From: Treponema primitia ZAS-1 | GTDB taxonomy: Bacteria; Spirochaetota; Spirochaetia; Treponematales; Breznakiellaceae | Assembly: GCF_000297095.1 (NCBI RefSeq) | Contig: NZ_AEEA01000113.1 | Coordinates: 1 to 64,000, forward strand | Direction: 5' to 3' | DNA: 64,000 nucleotides | Part shown: positions 43,362-52,840 of the stretch, one piece after another | How positions within the stretch are numbered: the first letter of the stretch is position 1 | Layout: every line of letters starts with the position of its first letter | The notes under the pieces: model-generated | What the model saw: the letters and a program-made list of their open reading frames with translations, nothing else | Databases searched by the model: none | What the model was told of the DNA's origin: nothing | Position numbers and translations under genes: made by a program

Positions 43362-45123
43362 GGCTGCCTATGATCACCACAGCCCCCTCAGGACTGTCAT
43401 TCCCTTTGGGAATGTTGGAAAACCGTAATACTGCGTCTGTACCGAAGAGTATCAGGAGACGGGCGTATATGGTGGGGATCCCCATGCCGCCTATGTCCAT
43501 ATTGAGATTCCCTTCCTGAATCCGGTTCCGCAGTTCCGCCATTTTTTGTACCAGCCGGTTTTTCTTATCCGCAGTAAAGCCGCTGCCATTATCCCTTACT
43601 TCTATATACCAAAAATCATCTTCTATCCATCCCCGTATGCTGATCCGCATGACTTTGGGGGAATCCGTAAAACCGTGGGTTGCGGCATTTTCAACCAGTT
43701 GCTGTACAACTATTTTGGGTATCTTTTTATCCAGCACATCTTCGCCGATGTGAATCTCATAGATCAATTTATCCAGATACCTGGTTTTAAGCAGATACAG
43801 GTAATGCTCCACATATTCCAATTCTTCCCGGATCGTAACCAGCCGCCGTTCTGTTCCCGCAGAATAACGGAACATGGATGCCAGCCCTTCACAGATTTCG
43901 CAGATAGTTTCATTGCCGCTCTTTACCCCCTGGTGGGAAATAACATTCAGTACATTGTACAAAAAGTGGGGATTTACCTGGGCCTGGAGGGCGTCGAATT
44001 CGGCCTGGAGATGGAGCAGGCTCATCTGTTCCTCCTTATGCCTGGCCTGGTTAAGCCGCTTTATAAGCCGGTTATAGCTTTGGTAGAGTTGTACCAATTC
44101 ATCATCCCGGTGTTCAAAGGCCAGTTCTTCCGTATCATCCAGATTGGTCTTATCCATCCGGGAGATGAGCCGGCGTATGGGTACCGTAACCCTGGTGGAG
44201 AGGATGAAAATAACGAACACCGAAAGCCCCCAGAGCAGTAAAGCCATTAGGATGGTAATGCCGGTAATATCCTTAACTGCTTTCATCGCGCCTTCTCTGC
44301 TCTGCATGACGATGGTATAGATATCCGTATACGATGAATAATAGGAGGCGGCGATATTTCTGCCGATATGATCCAGGGGCTTTCCCCCTAGGGTGGGATT
44401 TTTGGTAATCAGTTCCCTCAGGAAGCGATTGGTTTCGGAATCAAACTGGGAAAAAAAGATTTCCCCCCGGCTGTTGATCGCCGCCGCCGGGATGGTCCCC
44501 CGGGTGTCCAGGCGGTAAATAGCTTCCAGATCCGAAAAGGGTTTTTGTACTTCGATATAGCTTGCAATATTATTCCCCATCACCAGCCGGGTAATGCTGA
44601 AGACATCCCTGGGGTTCCGGATATCCCAGGGATCAGGGTAGGGGGACCGCAGGATCGCCTTACCCATGGCGGCGTCCACCCAGTCCATACGGGTAGGTTT
44701 GGCATTCCCATCAGGGATGGTATAGATATTTGCATTGCTGGTCAGGATATCCCCGTATTCGCTGAAGAAGGTAACCCGGTGAAAGTTTGCGGTATTGCAG
44801 TAGGTTGCAAGGGCAGTGCGGATTTCGCTTTTTGCGTTAGCGATAAAAATCTGGGCGCCCGGTTCCATCCGTTTAGTCCGGGCAAGGACGGTGATAGCGG
44901 AAAGGGTTTTGCTGTCCGAAAGTAGAAATTCGGTGATAAAACGCATGGGCCGGACCATTTCATCCAATTGGTGGGACATATTTTTACTGAGCACATCCAG
45001 ATCCAGTCTATTAATTTCTTCCAGGCGTTTAAGGTTATAGGTTTCAAAAATAACGGCAATGAAAACGATAATGACGGTAACCATGAGGGAATAGGTAAGC
45101 ATTAACCTGGTTCTGAACCGCAT
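43354..45123 (-). CDS. YesM-type sensor histidine kinase
   Basis: A 589-residue membrane kinase: first membrane helix about 7-27, extracytoplasmic Cache-like domain about 30-275, second helix about 280-305, HAMP, then His_kinase (phospho-acceptor His in QVNPHFLYNVLNVI near residue 383) and HATPase_c (NAATHGF for the N box, DNGSGF for G1, GGMGIPTIYARL for G2). Paired with the YesN-type regulator. It probably senses extracytoplasmic sugar, perhaps through the binding protein encoded divergently at 45302. GGAG precedes the ATG. Confidence 0.92.
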   Translation of the reverse strand: MRFRTRLMLTYSLMVTVIIVFIAVIFETYNLKRLEEINRLDLDVLSKNMSHQLDEMVRPMRFITEFLLSDSKTLSAITVLARTKRMEPGAQIFIANAKSEIRTALATYCNTANFHRVTFFSEYGDILTSNANIYTIPDGNAKPTRMDWVDAAMGKAILRSPYPDPWDIRNPRDVFSITRLVMGNNIASYIEVQKPFSDLEAIYRLDTRGTIPAAAINSRGEIFFSQFDSETNRFLRELITKNPTLGGKPLDHIGRNIAASYYSSYTDIYTIVMQSREGAMKAVKDITGITILMALLLWGLSVFVIFILSTRVTVPIRRLISRMDKTNLDDTEELAFEHRDDELVQLYQSYNRLIKRLNQARHKEEQMSLLHLQAEFDALQAQVNPHFLYNVLNVISHQGVKSGNETICEICEGLASMFRYSAGTERRLVTIREELEYVEHYLYLLKTRYLDKLIYEIHIGEDVLDKKIPKIVVQQLVENAATHGFTDSPKVMRISIRGWIEDDFWYIEVRDNGSGFTADKKNRLVQKMAELRNRIQEGNLNMDIGGMGIPTIYARLLILFGTDAVLRFSNIPKGNDSPEGAVVIIGSHV

Positions 45124-45139
45124 TTCAGCTCCTTTGAAA

Positions 45140-45161
45140 TAGTATAAAATAGATAATACTA
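45140..45161. promoter_or_regulatory. Inverted repeat upstream of the kinase gene
   Basis: TAGTAT (45140-45145) and ATACTA (45156-45161) form a 6-bp dyad with a 10-base gap, 17 bases from the kinase start. Possible operator; AT-rich, so chance occurrence is not excluded. Confidence 0.3.
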
Positions 45162-45268
45162 TTTGTATAGAAAATTTTTCAGAAAAGAATTGTACCGGAT
45201 TTTTCAGTCTTTTTTGCTCTTTTCTCCATGTACGGTGGTGAAAATTCGCCCTTACTATTACTAATTAC

Positions 45269-45280
45269 CCCCATATGGGG
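45269..45280 (+). promoter_or_regulatory. CCCCATATGGGG palindrome
   Basis: A perfect 12-base palindrome 21 bases before the start codon of the binding-protein gene, just upstream of its AGGAGG. It could be an operator or an mRNA leader hairpin. Confidence 0.35.
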
Positions 45281-45301
45281 AATATATTTTAGGAGGAATC
45301 T

Positions 45302-46609
45302 ATGAAATTATTCAAAAAGATGGCATTTACGGTATTGATCCTGTTGATCTCCACGGGAGCTGTTTTCGCCGGCGGAGGAAGTCAAGGCGGCGGATCAGGA
45401 GGCGGGGCCGGCGGTAAAAAGCAGGTTCTGACTTTCCTGTACGACAAGTCCTCTGCCTTTGAGGGTATCCAGGCTGTTATTGATGCCTTTGAAGTTAAAT
45501 ACAACGTGGAGGTGGAATTGGAGGTCCGGCCTGCCGGAACCGAGGGTGATAATATCATCAAGACCCGGCTTGCCACCGGGGATATGACTGATATTTTTAT
45601 TTACAATACCGGTTCCCTGCTCCATGCCCTTAACCCGGAGCGAAATCTCGTGGATTTGACCGGTGAATCCTATTATGGGAACTTAGACAATGCGTTCGTT
45701 ACCGCTGCATCGGTAAATAACCGGCTCTATGGGATTCCCAGCGCCAGTGCAATGATCGGCGGATGGCTTTATAGTAAAAAGATATACAAGGAATTGGGGC
45801 TCCAGGTTCCCCGTACTTGGGCGGAACTTTTGGCCAATCTGGAAAAATGTAAGGCCGCAGGAAAGACGGGCCTCCTCGCTTCCTACAAGGAAAGCTGGAC
45901 TGCCCAGCTCATCATCCTATCGGATGAATACAATGTAAAAGCCTTAGCCCCCAATTTTCCTGCCGACTATACTGCCGGCAAGGCGAAGTATGCCACAACC
46001 CCTGTAGCCCTGCGTGGATTCCAAAAATATGCAGAAACCCGGGCCTACTTGAACAGCGATTTTATGGCTACCACCTATAATGATGCCATGGATATGCTGA
46101 TAAACGGGAAGGGTGTTCATTGGCCCATGCTGACCAATGCCCTGAGCAATATGTATGCCCTCTATGGCGACAAGGTTGATGATATCGGTGTATTCGGCCA
46201 GCCCGGGGATGATCCCAATAACCAGGGTTTGACTGTTTGGGCGACCGATGGACTCTATATTTATAAGAACAGTCCTAATGTAGAACTTGCAAAGAAGTTC
46301 TTTGAGTTCTATGTATCCGAAGAAGGGATTAAGGCGTTCCTGTCCGTGGTCAAGCCTAATGGGCCTATGCACATTAAAAATGTTTCCCTCCCGGCTAATG
46401 TTTATGAAGGGGTCAGGGATATGCTGCCCTATTTCAATAGCGGCAAGACCGCTCCTGCGCTGGAATTTGAATCTCCGGTGAAGGGGCCGAACCTGGAACA
46501 GCTCTGTATTGAGGTCGGTTCAGGTAATCTCACCCCGCAAGCCGGCGCAGCGGCTTACGATGCGGATGTGCAGAAACAGGCAATTCAGTTGGGCTTGTCC
46601 GGCTGGTAG
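45302..46609 (+). CDS. Family-1 sugar-binding protein
   Basis: A 435-residue MalE-class binding protein. Signal peptide to about residue 23 (ISTGAVFA), Gly-rich linker (GGGSQGGGSGGGAGGKK), then QVLTFLYDKSSAFEGIQAVIDAF and the family RLATGDMTDIFIYNTGSLL. No lipobox. It is encoded divergently from the YesMN pair and precedes two permease genes, as in polysaccharide/rhamnoside importers of the LplABC/YtcQ type. AGGAGG lies 6 bases before the ATG. A strong hairpin follows the stop. Confidence 0.9.
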   Translation: MKLFKKMAFTVLILLISTGAVFAGGGSQGGGSGGGAGGKKQVLTFLYDKSSAFEGIQAVIDAFEVKYNVEVELEVRPAGTEGDNIIKTRLATGDMTDIFIYNTGSLLHALNPERNLVDLTGESYYGNLDNAFVTAASVNNRLYGIPSASAMIGGWLYSKKIYKELGLQVPRTWAELLANLEKCKAAGKTGLLASYKESWTAQLIILSDEYNVKALAPNFPADYTAGKAKYATTPVALRGFQKYAETRAYLNSDFMATTYNDAMDMLINGKGVHWPMLTNALSNMYALYGDKVDDIGVFGQPGDDPNNQGLTVWATDGLYIYKNSPNVELAKKFFEFYVSEEGIKAFLSVVKPNGPMHIKNVSLPANVYEGVRDMLPYFNSGKTAPALEFESPVKGPNLEQLCIEVGSGNLTPQAGAAAYDADVQKQAIQLGLSGW

Positions 46610-46619
46610 TATTTTTGAC

Positions 46620-46655
46620 AAAAGGCGGGAATGGGTTTTCCCCTTCCCGCCTTTT
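46620..46655 (+). terminator. 12-bp perfect hairpin after binding-protein gene
   Basis: Arms 46620-46631 and 46644-46655 are exact complements; a GGG/CCC pair extends it inside the loop and the stem ends in TTTT. Typical intrinsic terminator, likely partial because the permeases lie 15 bases further on. Confidence 0.8.
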
Positions 46656-46670
46656 CTAGCGAGGTATGGC

Positions 46671-47528
46671 TTGAAAAGTAAGATATACAATCCATGGTTT
46701 TTAGCGCCGCTGGTGCTTGTCTATGCGGCCCTTTTTCTTATTCCCATGATCATTTCCTTCTTTTTCAGCATGACCATATGGACCCTGACGGAATTCCGTT
46801 TTGTCGGGCTCTATAATTTTAAAACCTTTTTTTCGGAGTATTCCCTCAGAATCGGAGTCAAAAATACCCTCTTGTACGCCGCGTTAACCTGTGGTTTTAA
46901 GGCGATATTCGGTCTTGCTTTGGCGGTACTCCTGACATCGCCCATGAAGACCAAGAACCTTATCAGATCCATACTTTTTTTCCCAAACTTGGTAAGCACC
47001 ATCGCGGTGGGAATGATTTTCAGCTCCATGATGCACCCTTCCAGGGGGCTCTTTAATTCTCTCCTGGGAGCTCTGGGTATTGCCGGTCCGGACTGGTTGG
47101 GAAACGCCTCCCTCGCCCTTTTTTCGGTAATTGCCGTGGATGTATGGAAGGGGGTCGGTGTTGCCACGGTGATCTATGTTGCCGGCCTTATGGCTATTCC
47201 GGAAACCTATTACGAGGCGGCATCCATTGACGGAGCCGGTGGATTTCAGCGTTTCCGTATGATCACCCTGCCCCTGGTACAGTCTTCCATCAATACGGTT
47301 ATTGTTCTTGCGTTTATCGGCGGTATCCGGACCTTCGATTTGATTTGGACCATGACCAAGGGCGGTCCCGGCTTTGCCACCGATACCATGGCATCCATTA
47401 TATATAAACAGTACGCCTACGGGTTCTACGGTCTTTCTACCGCGGGAAATGTCATTATGTTCCTACTTATCGCAGCAATTGTGTTTCCCCTGTACCGGTT
47501 CCTTATCAGCTTAGAGGTGGATGTATGA
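46671..47528 (+). CDS. MalF-type sugar ABC permease
   Basis: A 285-residue permease, six helices, with coupling loop TYYEAASIDGAGGFQRFRMI and TKGGPGFATDTMAS. The start is the TTG at 46671 (LKSKIYNPWFLAPL), with GAGG 6 bases upstream; the longer frame from 46509 overlaps the binding-protein gene and a terminator. It overlaps the next permease gene by 4 bases. Confidence 0.9.
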   Translation: MKSKIYNPWFLAPLVLVYAALFLIPMIISFFFSMTIWTLTEFRFVGLYNFKTFFSEYSLRIGVKNTLLYAALTCGFKAIFGLALAVLLTSPMKTKNLIRSILFFPNLVSTIAVGMIFSSMMHPSRGLFNSLLGALGIAGPDWLGNASLALFSVIAVDVWKGVGVATVIYVAGLMAIPETYYEAASIDGAGGFQRFRMITLPLVQSSINTVIVLAFIGGIRTFDLIWTMTKGGPGFATDTMASIIYKQYAYGFYGLSTAGNVIMFLLIAAIVFPLYRFLISLEVDV

Positions 47529-48355
47529 TGAAGAAAAAAAACCGTTATTTATGGATAGATATAATCGCCGTTGTTGCAAGTATAATCATCTTTATCGTCC
47601 CCTTTTATTTTATTTTTCTGAATTCCATAAAAGATCGCCGGGAAGCGGGTTTAATGAACCTGACCTTACCCACTACAATTCATTTTGAAAACTATCTTGA
47701 GGTTCTTTCTACCCAGAAATTTATGCTGATCCGGGCTTTTTGCAACAGCGTCCTTATCACCGCAGGTTCCATTGTTCTGCTGATCCTGGTTTGCTCTCTG
47801 GGGGGGTATGTACTGCAGCGGATTACCGGGAAGCTGACCGGCGCCGTCAATTTTGTCATCCTTGTGGGACTTATGCTGCCCCCTGCCATACTGCCGACCA
47901 TATGGGTAATGAATGGTCTCGGTATATACCGTACTCTTTTTGGAATAATCCTGGTGGAAGTGGCGTTAAATATTCCCTTTACCACCATGCTTTTCCGGGG
48001 CTATGCCGCTTCCATACCCCGGGAGATTGAGGAAGCCGCCTATGTGGACGGCTGTGGTCCCTGGCGGATGTTTGTGCAGATCATTTTTCCCCTGTTCATC
48101 CCGGTTACTGCCACGGTTACTGTGCTGTCCTCGGTAAATATTTTCAATGACTTTGTGAATCCTCTCTACTTTTTGCCGGGAGGCAAAAACCCTACGGTCC
48201 AGCTTACGCTCTATAATTTTATGGGTCGCTACGATTCCGCCTGGCATTTGCTTTTTGCAAATGTGGTGTTAATCACCATCCCGCCATTAATACTATTTAT
48301 CTTCTTCAACAGAAAAATCGTATCCGGTATTACCGCCGGCGCGGTGAAGGGGTAA
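47525..48355 (+). CDS. MalG-type sugar ABC permease
   Basis: A 276-residue MalG-family permease. Coupling loop EIEEAAYVDGCGPWRMF and end SGITAGAVKG. Overlaps the upstream gene by 4 bases. As in the 25.9-29 kb importer, there is no ATPase gene in the cluster, so a common ATPase must serve both. Confidence 0.93.
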   Translation: MMKKKNRYLWIDIIAVVASIIIFIVPFYFIFLNSIKDRREAGLMNLTLPTTIHFENYLEVLSTQKFMLIRAFCNSVLITAGSIVLLILVCSLGGYVLQRITGKLTGAVNFVILVGLMLPPAILPTIWVMNGLGIYRTLFGIILVEVALNIPFTTMLFRGYAASIPREIEEAAYVDGCGPWRMFVQIIFPLFIPVTATVTVLSSVNIFNDFVNPLYFLPGGKNPTVQLTLYNFMGRYDSAWHLLFANVVLITIPPLILFIFFNRKIVSGITAGAVKG

Positions 48356-48391
48356 TTAGAAACCCGGGCTGTTAAAAGAATAAGATTCGCT

Positions 48392-49894
48392 TTAGCGATC
48401 CGCGATGACCCTTTCCAGGGTCTTCCGGGCGCCCTGGGTATAAAAGCTTTCCAGATATCCCTTGAATACTCCGGTAAGCTTGGTAAATTCTTCTTCTTTT
48501 AAATCATGAACACCGATAACCCGGAGAAAGTTCTCAGGGTTATTCCGGGCGGTTTTTGCAGCGTCGATTGCCGCCTGCCCGGCGCCGTCCTTGATGGGTA
48601 TAGCTTGGCCATCCTCCCCGGTACCGGCCAGAAACCGCGCCCAGCCGGCCAGGGCTGCCGTAACAGCCTTGTGTTTCCCGTCTGAATGGATTAGTTCGAC
48701 CAAGGGGTTGATAATGAAGTTGGGGATCTTCGTGGAGCCATCCTCGCAGAGACGCAGAACCGTATCGGCAATATTCTTGTTGGAGAACCGGTTAATAAGG
48801 GTATCCTTGTAAACGGTAAGATCGATACCCGGTACCGGGGCGAGGGTAGGGGTGACCTCTTCCATATAGAAGTTCCGGATGTATTTTTGAATAACCGGAT
48901 CCACCATGGCTTCGTCAACGGCGGTAAAGCCCATGAGGTACGCCGGATAGGAAAGGGCGGAGTGGCTTCCATTGAGGAGACGCATCTTCATCAATTCGTA
49001 GGGCTCCACATCCTTCGTAAGCTGAACCCCGGCCTTGGCATAATCCCGGGGATCGAAACCGGAATACGGAAGTATCTTAAAATCATCCTCCAGAACCCAT
49101 TGGATAAAATCTTCGCTGGCCACTGCCCAGCGATCGATGATGCCGTATTTTTCTTCCAGGTACCGTACGGTTTCCGGCGAAGTGTTGGGGGTAATGCGAT
49201 CTACCATAGAACAGGGAAAGGCAATATTGTTTTCTATCCAGGGTATTAACTCCGGCCGGACTTCCCGGCAGAAGGAGAGCAGGCTTTTTTTAAGGATCTT
49301 TCCGTTGGAGGGAAAATTATCGCAGGAAACGATGGTCAGGGGCTTTTTATTGGTTTTAGACCGCTCCCACAGGGCTGCGGTGAGAAAGGCAGCGAGAGAT
49401 TTGGGATCCTCCGGGTGTTCCCGGTCGTGGACCAGAAAGGGATGTTTCCAATCAATATCCCCGGCAGCGCTATTATAACAGTAACCCTTTTCGGTAACCG
49501 TTATGGTGATCAGGGCAGTTTCCTCCGAAGCGGTCCGCTTAATCGCTTCTTTTTTATTTTCAGCTGCATTGATATATCCCAATACGGATCCGATAATTCG
49601 GACCTCCTCTTCTCCGCCCTTTCCTCTGGAGAGCAGGGTGTAGTAGTAATCCTGTTCTGCGGTGATTGCCGACAGGGGATAGGGATCCGGAACAAGGTTG
49701 ATTTCAAATACCCCGGAATGGGCCGTTCCATCTGCGATAAGTCTGTCCAGAAACAGCGCTTGATGGGCCCGGTGGAAATGTCCCATCCCCAGGTGCACTA
49801 TTGCTGTTTTGAGATCGTCCTTTGTATAAGATGGTATCAGCACCGGCGCCTTAATTTTACTCAAATTTTTCCGGTTCAGTTTTATCCTTTCCAT
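48392..49894 (-). CDS. Mannitol dehydrogenase/fructuronate reductase-family enzyme
   Basis: A 500-residue long-chain polyol dehydrogenase (UxuB/MtlK family). NAD-site start IVHLGMGHFHRAHQALFLDRL, TVTEKGYCY, and the catalytic Lys-Asn-His set in KMRLLNGSHSALSYP are present. Substrate may be fructuronate, tagaturonate or mannitol. Start at 49894 is chosen for GGAG 6 bases upstream, over the Met six codons earlier. A 3' fragment of a related gene lies at 39104-39142. It converges on the importer genes. Confidence 0.9.
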   Translation of the reverse strand: MERIKLNRKNLSKIKAPVLIPSYTKDDLKTAIVHLGMGHFHRAHQALFLDRLIADGTAHSGVFEINLVPDPYPLSAITAEQDYYYTLLSRGKGGEEEVRIIGSVLGYINAAENKKEAIKRTASEETALITITVTEKGYCYNSAAGDIDWKHPFLVHDREHPEDPKSLAAFLTAALWERSKTNKKPLTIVSCDNFPSNGKILKKSLLSFCREVRPELIPWIENNIAFPCSMVDRITPNTSPETVRYLEEKYGIIDRWAVASEDFIQWVLEDDFKILPYSGFDPRDYAKAGVQLTKDVEPYELMKMRLLNGSHSALSYPAYLMGFTAVDEAMVDPVIQKYIRNFYMEEVTPTLAPVPGIDLTVYKDTLINRFSNKNIADTVLRLCEDGSTKIPNFIINPLVELIHSDGKHKAVTAALAGWARFLAGTGEDGQAIPIKDGAGQAAIDAAKTARNNPENFLRVIGVHDLKEEEFTKLTGVFKGYLESFYTQGARKTLERVIADR

Positions 49895-49925
49895 GATAGC
49901 TCCTGTACGCAATGTCGTATCCCTA

Positions 49926-51140
49926 TCAGCCGGCCAGTACCGCCCGGGCCAGCTCCCGGCCTTTTTCTTCCAGGCCCTTCAGCGTAGCTTCGTCCGGGGC
50001 GCCCGCCCATTCCAGACTCTCAAGGCTGGTCCACTTGAGGGGCTCAATGGCGGCCTCGTAGTCCTTCTTAGCGCCCCCGACCCAGCCCCAGGAACCAATT
50101 CGTAAAACCGTTTTCCCGGTGATATGTTTGCGGCGGAAGATGTCCAGTACATTGGCCATGGGGGGAAACATGGCGTACTCGTAGGTTGGCATGGCGATAA
50201 CCAGGCCGGCGCTCTTATAAACGTCCATCAGAACCCAGGATACATTTTCGTCCGGGACCCGGTGGATAGTGTAGGGGACTCCCTCGGCTGCGATTCCCCG
50301 GACCACCGCGTCAACGCCCTGTTTCGTGTTACCGTACATGGAACCCCATATAACGGCGATTTCCTTCTCCGCAGGTCCCTTTGCATAGGCTGCGTATTTG
50401 AGGTAGCGGCCGATAATCGTCTTTGGATTTTTGCGCCAGACTATGCCGTGGCTGGGTGCGACACATTTTATTTCCAGACCGGCCACCTTCTCCACCGCCT
50501 TTTCTACAAAGGCCGAAAAGGACGCCACGATGTTGGCGTAGTAGCGGAGACATTCTTTTTCAAAGGCGGCGTGTTCCGCCTCGGTATATTCATCGTCAAA
50601 GATCCGATCCCCCAGGATACCGTAGGAACCGAAGGCATCACAGGGAAAGAGGGTCCCGGATTCGCCGTCCCAGGTAACCATGGTTTCCGGCCAGTGGATA
50701 TTAGGCGCCTCCCGAAAAGTGAGAACCTTGCCCTTGCCCAGATCCAGGGTTTCCCCATCCTTTACAGCCCGGAGACCTTCCGTTATTTTGTAGAAGGATT
50801 TGACCAGATTTATCCCCTTGGCGGTGGCAATAATCTCCGCCTTTGGGCTTTTTTCCCGGAATTCCCGGAGCCAACCCGTATGATCCGGTTCCAGGTGGTT
50901 CAGGATGAGATAATCAACCTGATCAAAGCTGATACCCGTGTCCTTTAGGGCATCGGTAAGCTGCTTGGGCGCCCCGCCCCAGTCGCGGATAAGATCGATA
51001 AGGGCGATTTTTTCACCCTTTACTATGTATGAATTCAGGGAAACGCCCTGAGGGATAGGCCAAATTCCCTCAAAAAGATCCGGCGCTTCGATATCCGCAT
51101 GGAGGCAATAAACTGAATCTGAAATTTTATGTGCTTTCAT
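49926..51140 (-). CDS. A-type flavoprotein (flavodiiron protein)
   Basis: A 404-residue flavodiiron protein that reduces O2 or NO with electrons from rubredoxin or reduced flavin. The metallo-lactamase-like diiron domain has HLEPDH (near residue 80), NIHWPET, PCDAFGSYG and CVAPSHGIVW, giving all expected ligands. The C-terminal flavodoxin domain starts EIAVIWGSMYGNTKQGVD (near residue 250). Cytoplasmic, and suited to an anaerobe facing oxygen at the gut wall. The Met at 51140 with AAGGA upstream is preferred over the longer frame. Confidence 0.95.
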   Translation of the reverse strand: MKAHKISDSVYCLHADIEAPDLFEGIWPIPQGVSLNSYIVKGEKIALIDLIRDWGGAPKQLTDALKDTGISFDQVDYLILNHLEPDHTGWLREFREKSPKAEIIATAKGINLVKSFYKITEGLRAVKDGETLDLGKGKVLTFREAPNIHWPETMVTWDGESGTLFPCDAFGSYGILGDRIFDDEYTEAEHAAFEKECLRYYANIVASFSAFVEKAVEKVAGLEIKCVAPSHGIVWRKNPKTIIGRYLKYAAYAKGPAEKEIAVIWGSMYGNTKQGVDAVVRGIAAEGVPYTIHRVPDENVSWVLMDVYKSAGLVIAMPTYEYAMFPPMANVLDIFRRKHITGKTVLRIGSWGWVGGAKKDYEAAIEPLKWTSLESLEWAGAPDEATLKGLEEKGRELARAVLAG

Positions 51141-51263
51141 AGTTTTCCTTGTGATCCTAGCAAAACGCCAAAAAAACAACCCCCACCCCTTGGAGTAAAA
51201 ACTTCATGGAGAAAAGGGGTAAAACACCTTTACCGGTGCATAAGCCGAAAAACGACCTGTCAA

Positions 51264-51701
51264 CTAGTGTTTTAAGACAGAAATAACCCGTTCCAGAACC
51301 TTTTTCCGGTCCAGAGGTTTAACAATGTAACTCTTTGCACCCATAAGCAAAGATTTTTTGACAACATCCTCTTTTCCCAGGGCACTGACCATTATTACAC
51401 AGGCGTTTTTATCAAATTCCAGTATTTTCTCCAGGGCAGAAACACCGTCCATTACCGGCATTGTGATGTCCATGGTAACCAAATCAATGTTTGGATGCAT
51501 TTCCTTGTACTTTTCAACGCCCTGAGCCCCATCCGCAGCGGTTCCTGCGACTTCAAAGCCCTCTGATGTGAAAATCTGACCAAGCTGTTTTGCGATAAAC
51601 ATGGAGTCATCAACAACAAGAACCCGATAAGATCCACCCTCGGGTTTTTGTCCCTCGGGAGCTTTCTCATTCATACTGGGCATATCACCTTTTGCTATCA
51701 T
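51264..51701 (-). CDS. cheY: CheY-type response regulator
   Basis: A 145-residue single receiver domain with a 20-residue N-terminal extension (MIAKGDMPSMNEKAPEG) typical of spirochaete CheY. Acidic pair D31-D32, phospho-acceptor Asp78 in LVTMDITMPVMDG, Thr/Ser in MVSALG and Lys in YIVKPLD are all present. It controls flagellar switching when phosphorylated by CheA; the other che genes are not here. AAGGAGAAGAGGAG precedes the ATG. Confidence 0.88.
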   Translation of the reverse strand: MIAKGDMPSMNEKAPEGQKPEGGSYRVLVVDDSMFIAKQLGQIFTSEGFEVAGTAADGAQGVEKYKEMHPNIDLVTMDITMPVMDGVSALEKILEFDKNACVIMVSALGKEDVVKKSLLMGAKSYIVKPLDRKKVLERVISVLKH

Positions 51702-51824
51702 GGGTACGCTCCTCTTCTCCTTAATACTTTATGTTATAGCATATTACTAGTCAAGGGGCTAGTTACTGACTTTTTTGGAAGACCAGCTACTTGCATGAAT
51801 AAAATGCCAATATACAATATTATC

Positions 51825-52787
51825 ATGACCATTCCGTTTATACTAGCTCCTATGGCCGAATTAAGCCACCGCCCCCTCCGGGAATTGATAGAGGGCTTTG
51901 GGGGCTGCGACGAGTATTTCACTGAAATGATCAGCGCCGGGGCTTTAATCGGCGGCGGTCCGTTTGAGTCCTTCTATACCGATGGCGGTCCCTGCCCCCA
52001 AAAACTGGTCTACCAGCTGGTGGGCTCCGATCCCGGCCACCTGGCTGCTGCCGCCGCCCTTCTGGACCGGCTGGAATGCCGGGGTATCGATATCAACATG
52101 GGCTGTTCCGCCCCGGCCATTACCCGTACCGGCGCCGGGGTTAGCTGGATGGCCTCGGCGGATCGGGCTGCCGCCATGGCAGCCCGCGTCCGGTCCGCCA
52201 CCCAAAAGCGGCTCAGCGTAAAGCTCCGCACCGGCCTGGAGGACGATTTCGACTACCTCGTTGGGTTTTGCCGCCGCCTGGAAGCTGAGGGGGTAGAACT
52301 TATCACCCTGCATCCCCGGACCAGCCGGGAAAAGTTCAAGCGCAAAGCCCGCTGGGAGTACGTAGGCGCCCTCCGTTCCGCCCTGAAGATCCCCGTGGCA
52401 GGCAACGGCGACATAGCCGGCCCGGAAGACCTGCTCAGCCGAGCCGCCTCGGGCTGCTGCGACGCCGTTATGGCCGGCCGGGCTGCGGTACAGCAACCCT
52501 GGCTCTTCGCCCAGGCCCGGGAAGCAGAAAAGGCGAAAGAGACGCTAGGTGTCAAAACGGTGACAGTCACCTTTTTGGAGGAAACCGGGCTGCGGTTCCT
52601 GGAGCTTCTGGCAAAATACCAGCCGCAGGAGTTCCACATCAGCCGAGCGCGGCGCTTCTTCAACTATTTCTGCGATAACCTGAAGTGGGGTACCTACGTG
52701 AAGAACCTGCTGAACCGGGAAACGGAGTTACGCGGTGTGGCAAAGGCGTGGTCGGGGTACTTCGCGGAACATCCGGAGGAGCCATGA
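51825..52787 (+). CDS. dus: tRNA-dihydrouridine synthase
   Basis: A 320-residue flavoprotein that reduces uridines in the tRNA D-loop. FILAPMAELSHRPLREL starts the TIM barrel; the catalytic Cys lies in IDINMGCSAPAITRTGAG; LSVKLRTG, ITLHPRTSREKF and PVAGNGDI bind FMN. Three possible Met codons (51795, 51804, 51825) all lack a ribosome site. The last is preferred because a TACAAT box ends 6 bases before it, but this is uncertain. Which Dus subtype is not clear. Confidence 0.85.
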   Translation: MTIPFILAPMAELSHRPLRELIEGFGGCDEYFTEMISAGALIGGGPFESFYTDGGPCPQKLVYQLVGSDPGHLAAAAALLDRLECRGIDINMGCSAPAITRTGAGVSWMASADRAAAMAARVRSATQKRLSVKLRTGLEDDFDYLVGFCRRLEAEGVELITLHPRTSREKFKRKARWEYVGALRSALKIPVAGNGDIAGPEDLLSRAASGCCDAVMAGRAAVQQPWLFAQAREAEKAKETLGVKTVTVTFLEETGLRFLELLAKYQPQEFHISRARRFFNYFCDNLKWGTYVKNLLNRETELRGVAKAWSGYFAEHPEEP

Positions 52788-52840
52788 GCCGCGATTATTA
52801 ATCATTGCTAAGCTCCCCCTTTTGGCAGTATAATTTAAAA

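Noticed and set aside
46509..46670. N-terminal extension of the MalF-type permease
   Set aside because: It overlaps the binding-protein gene and runs through a terminator; a TTG with a ribosome site at 46671 starts the first membrane helix.
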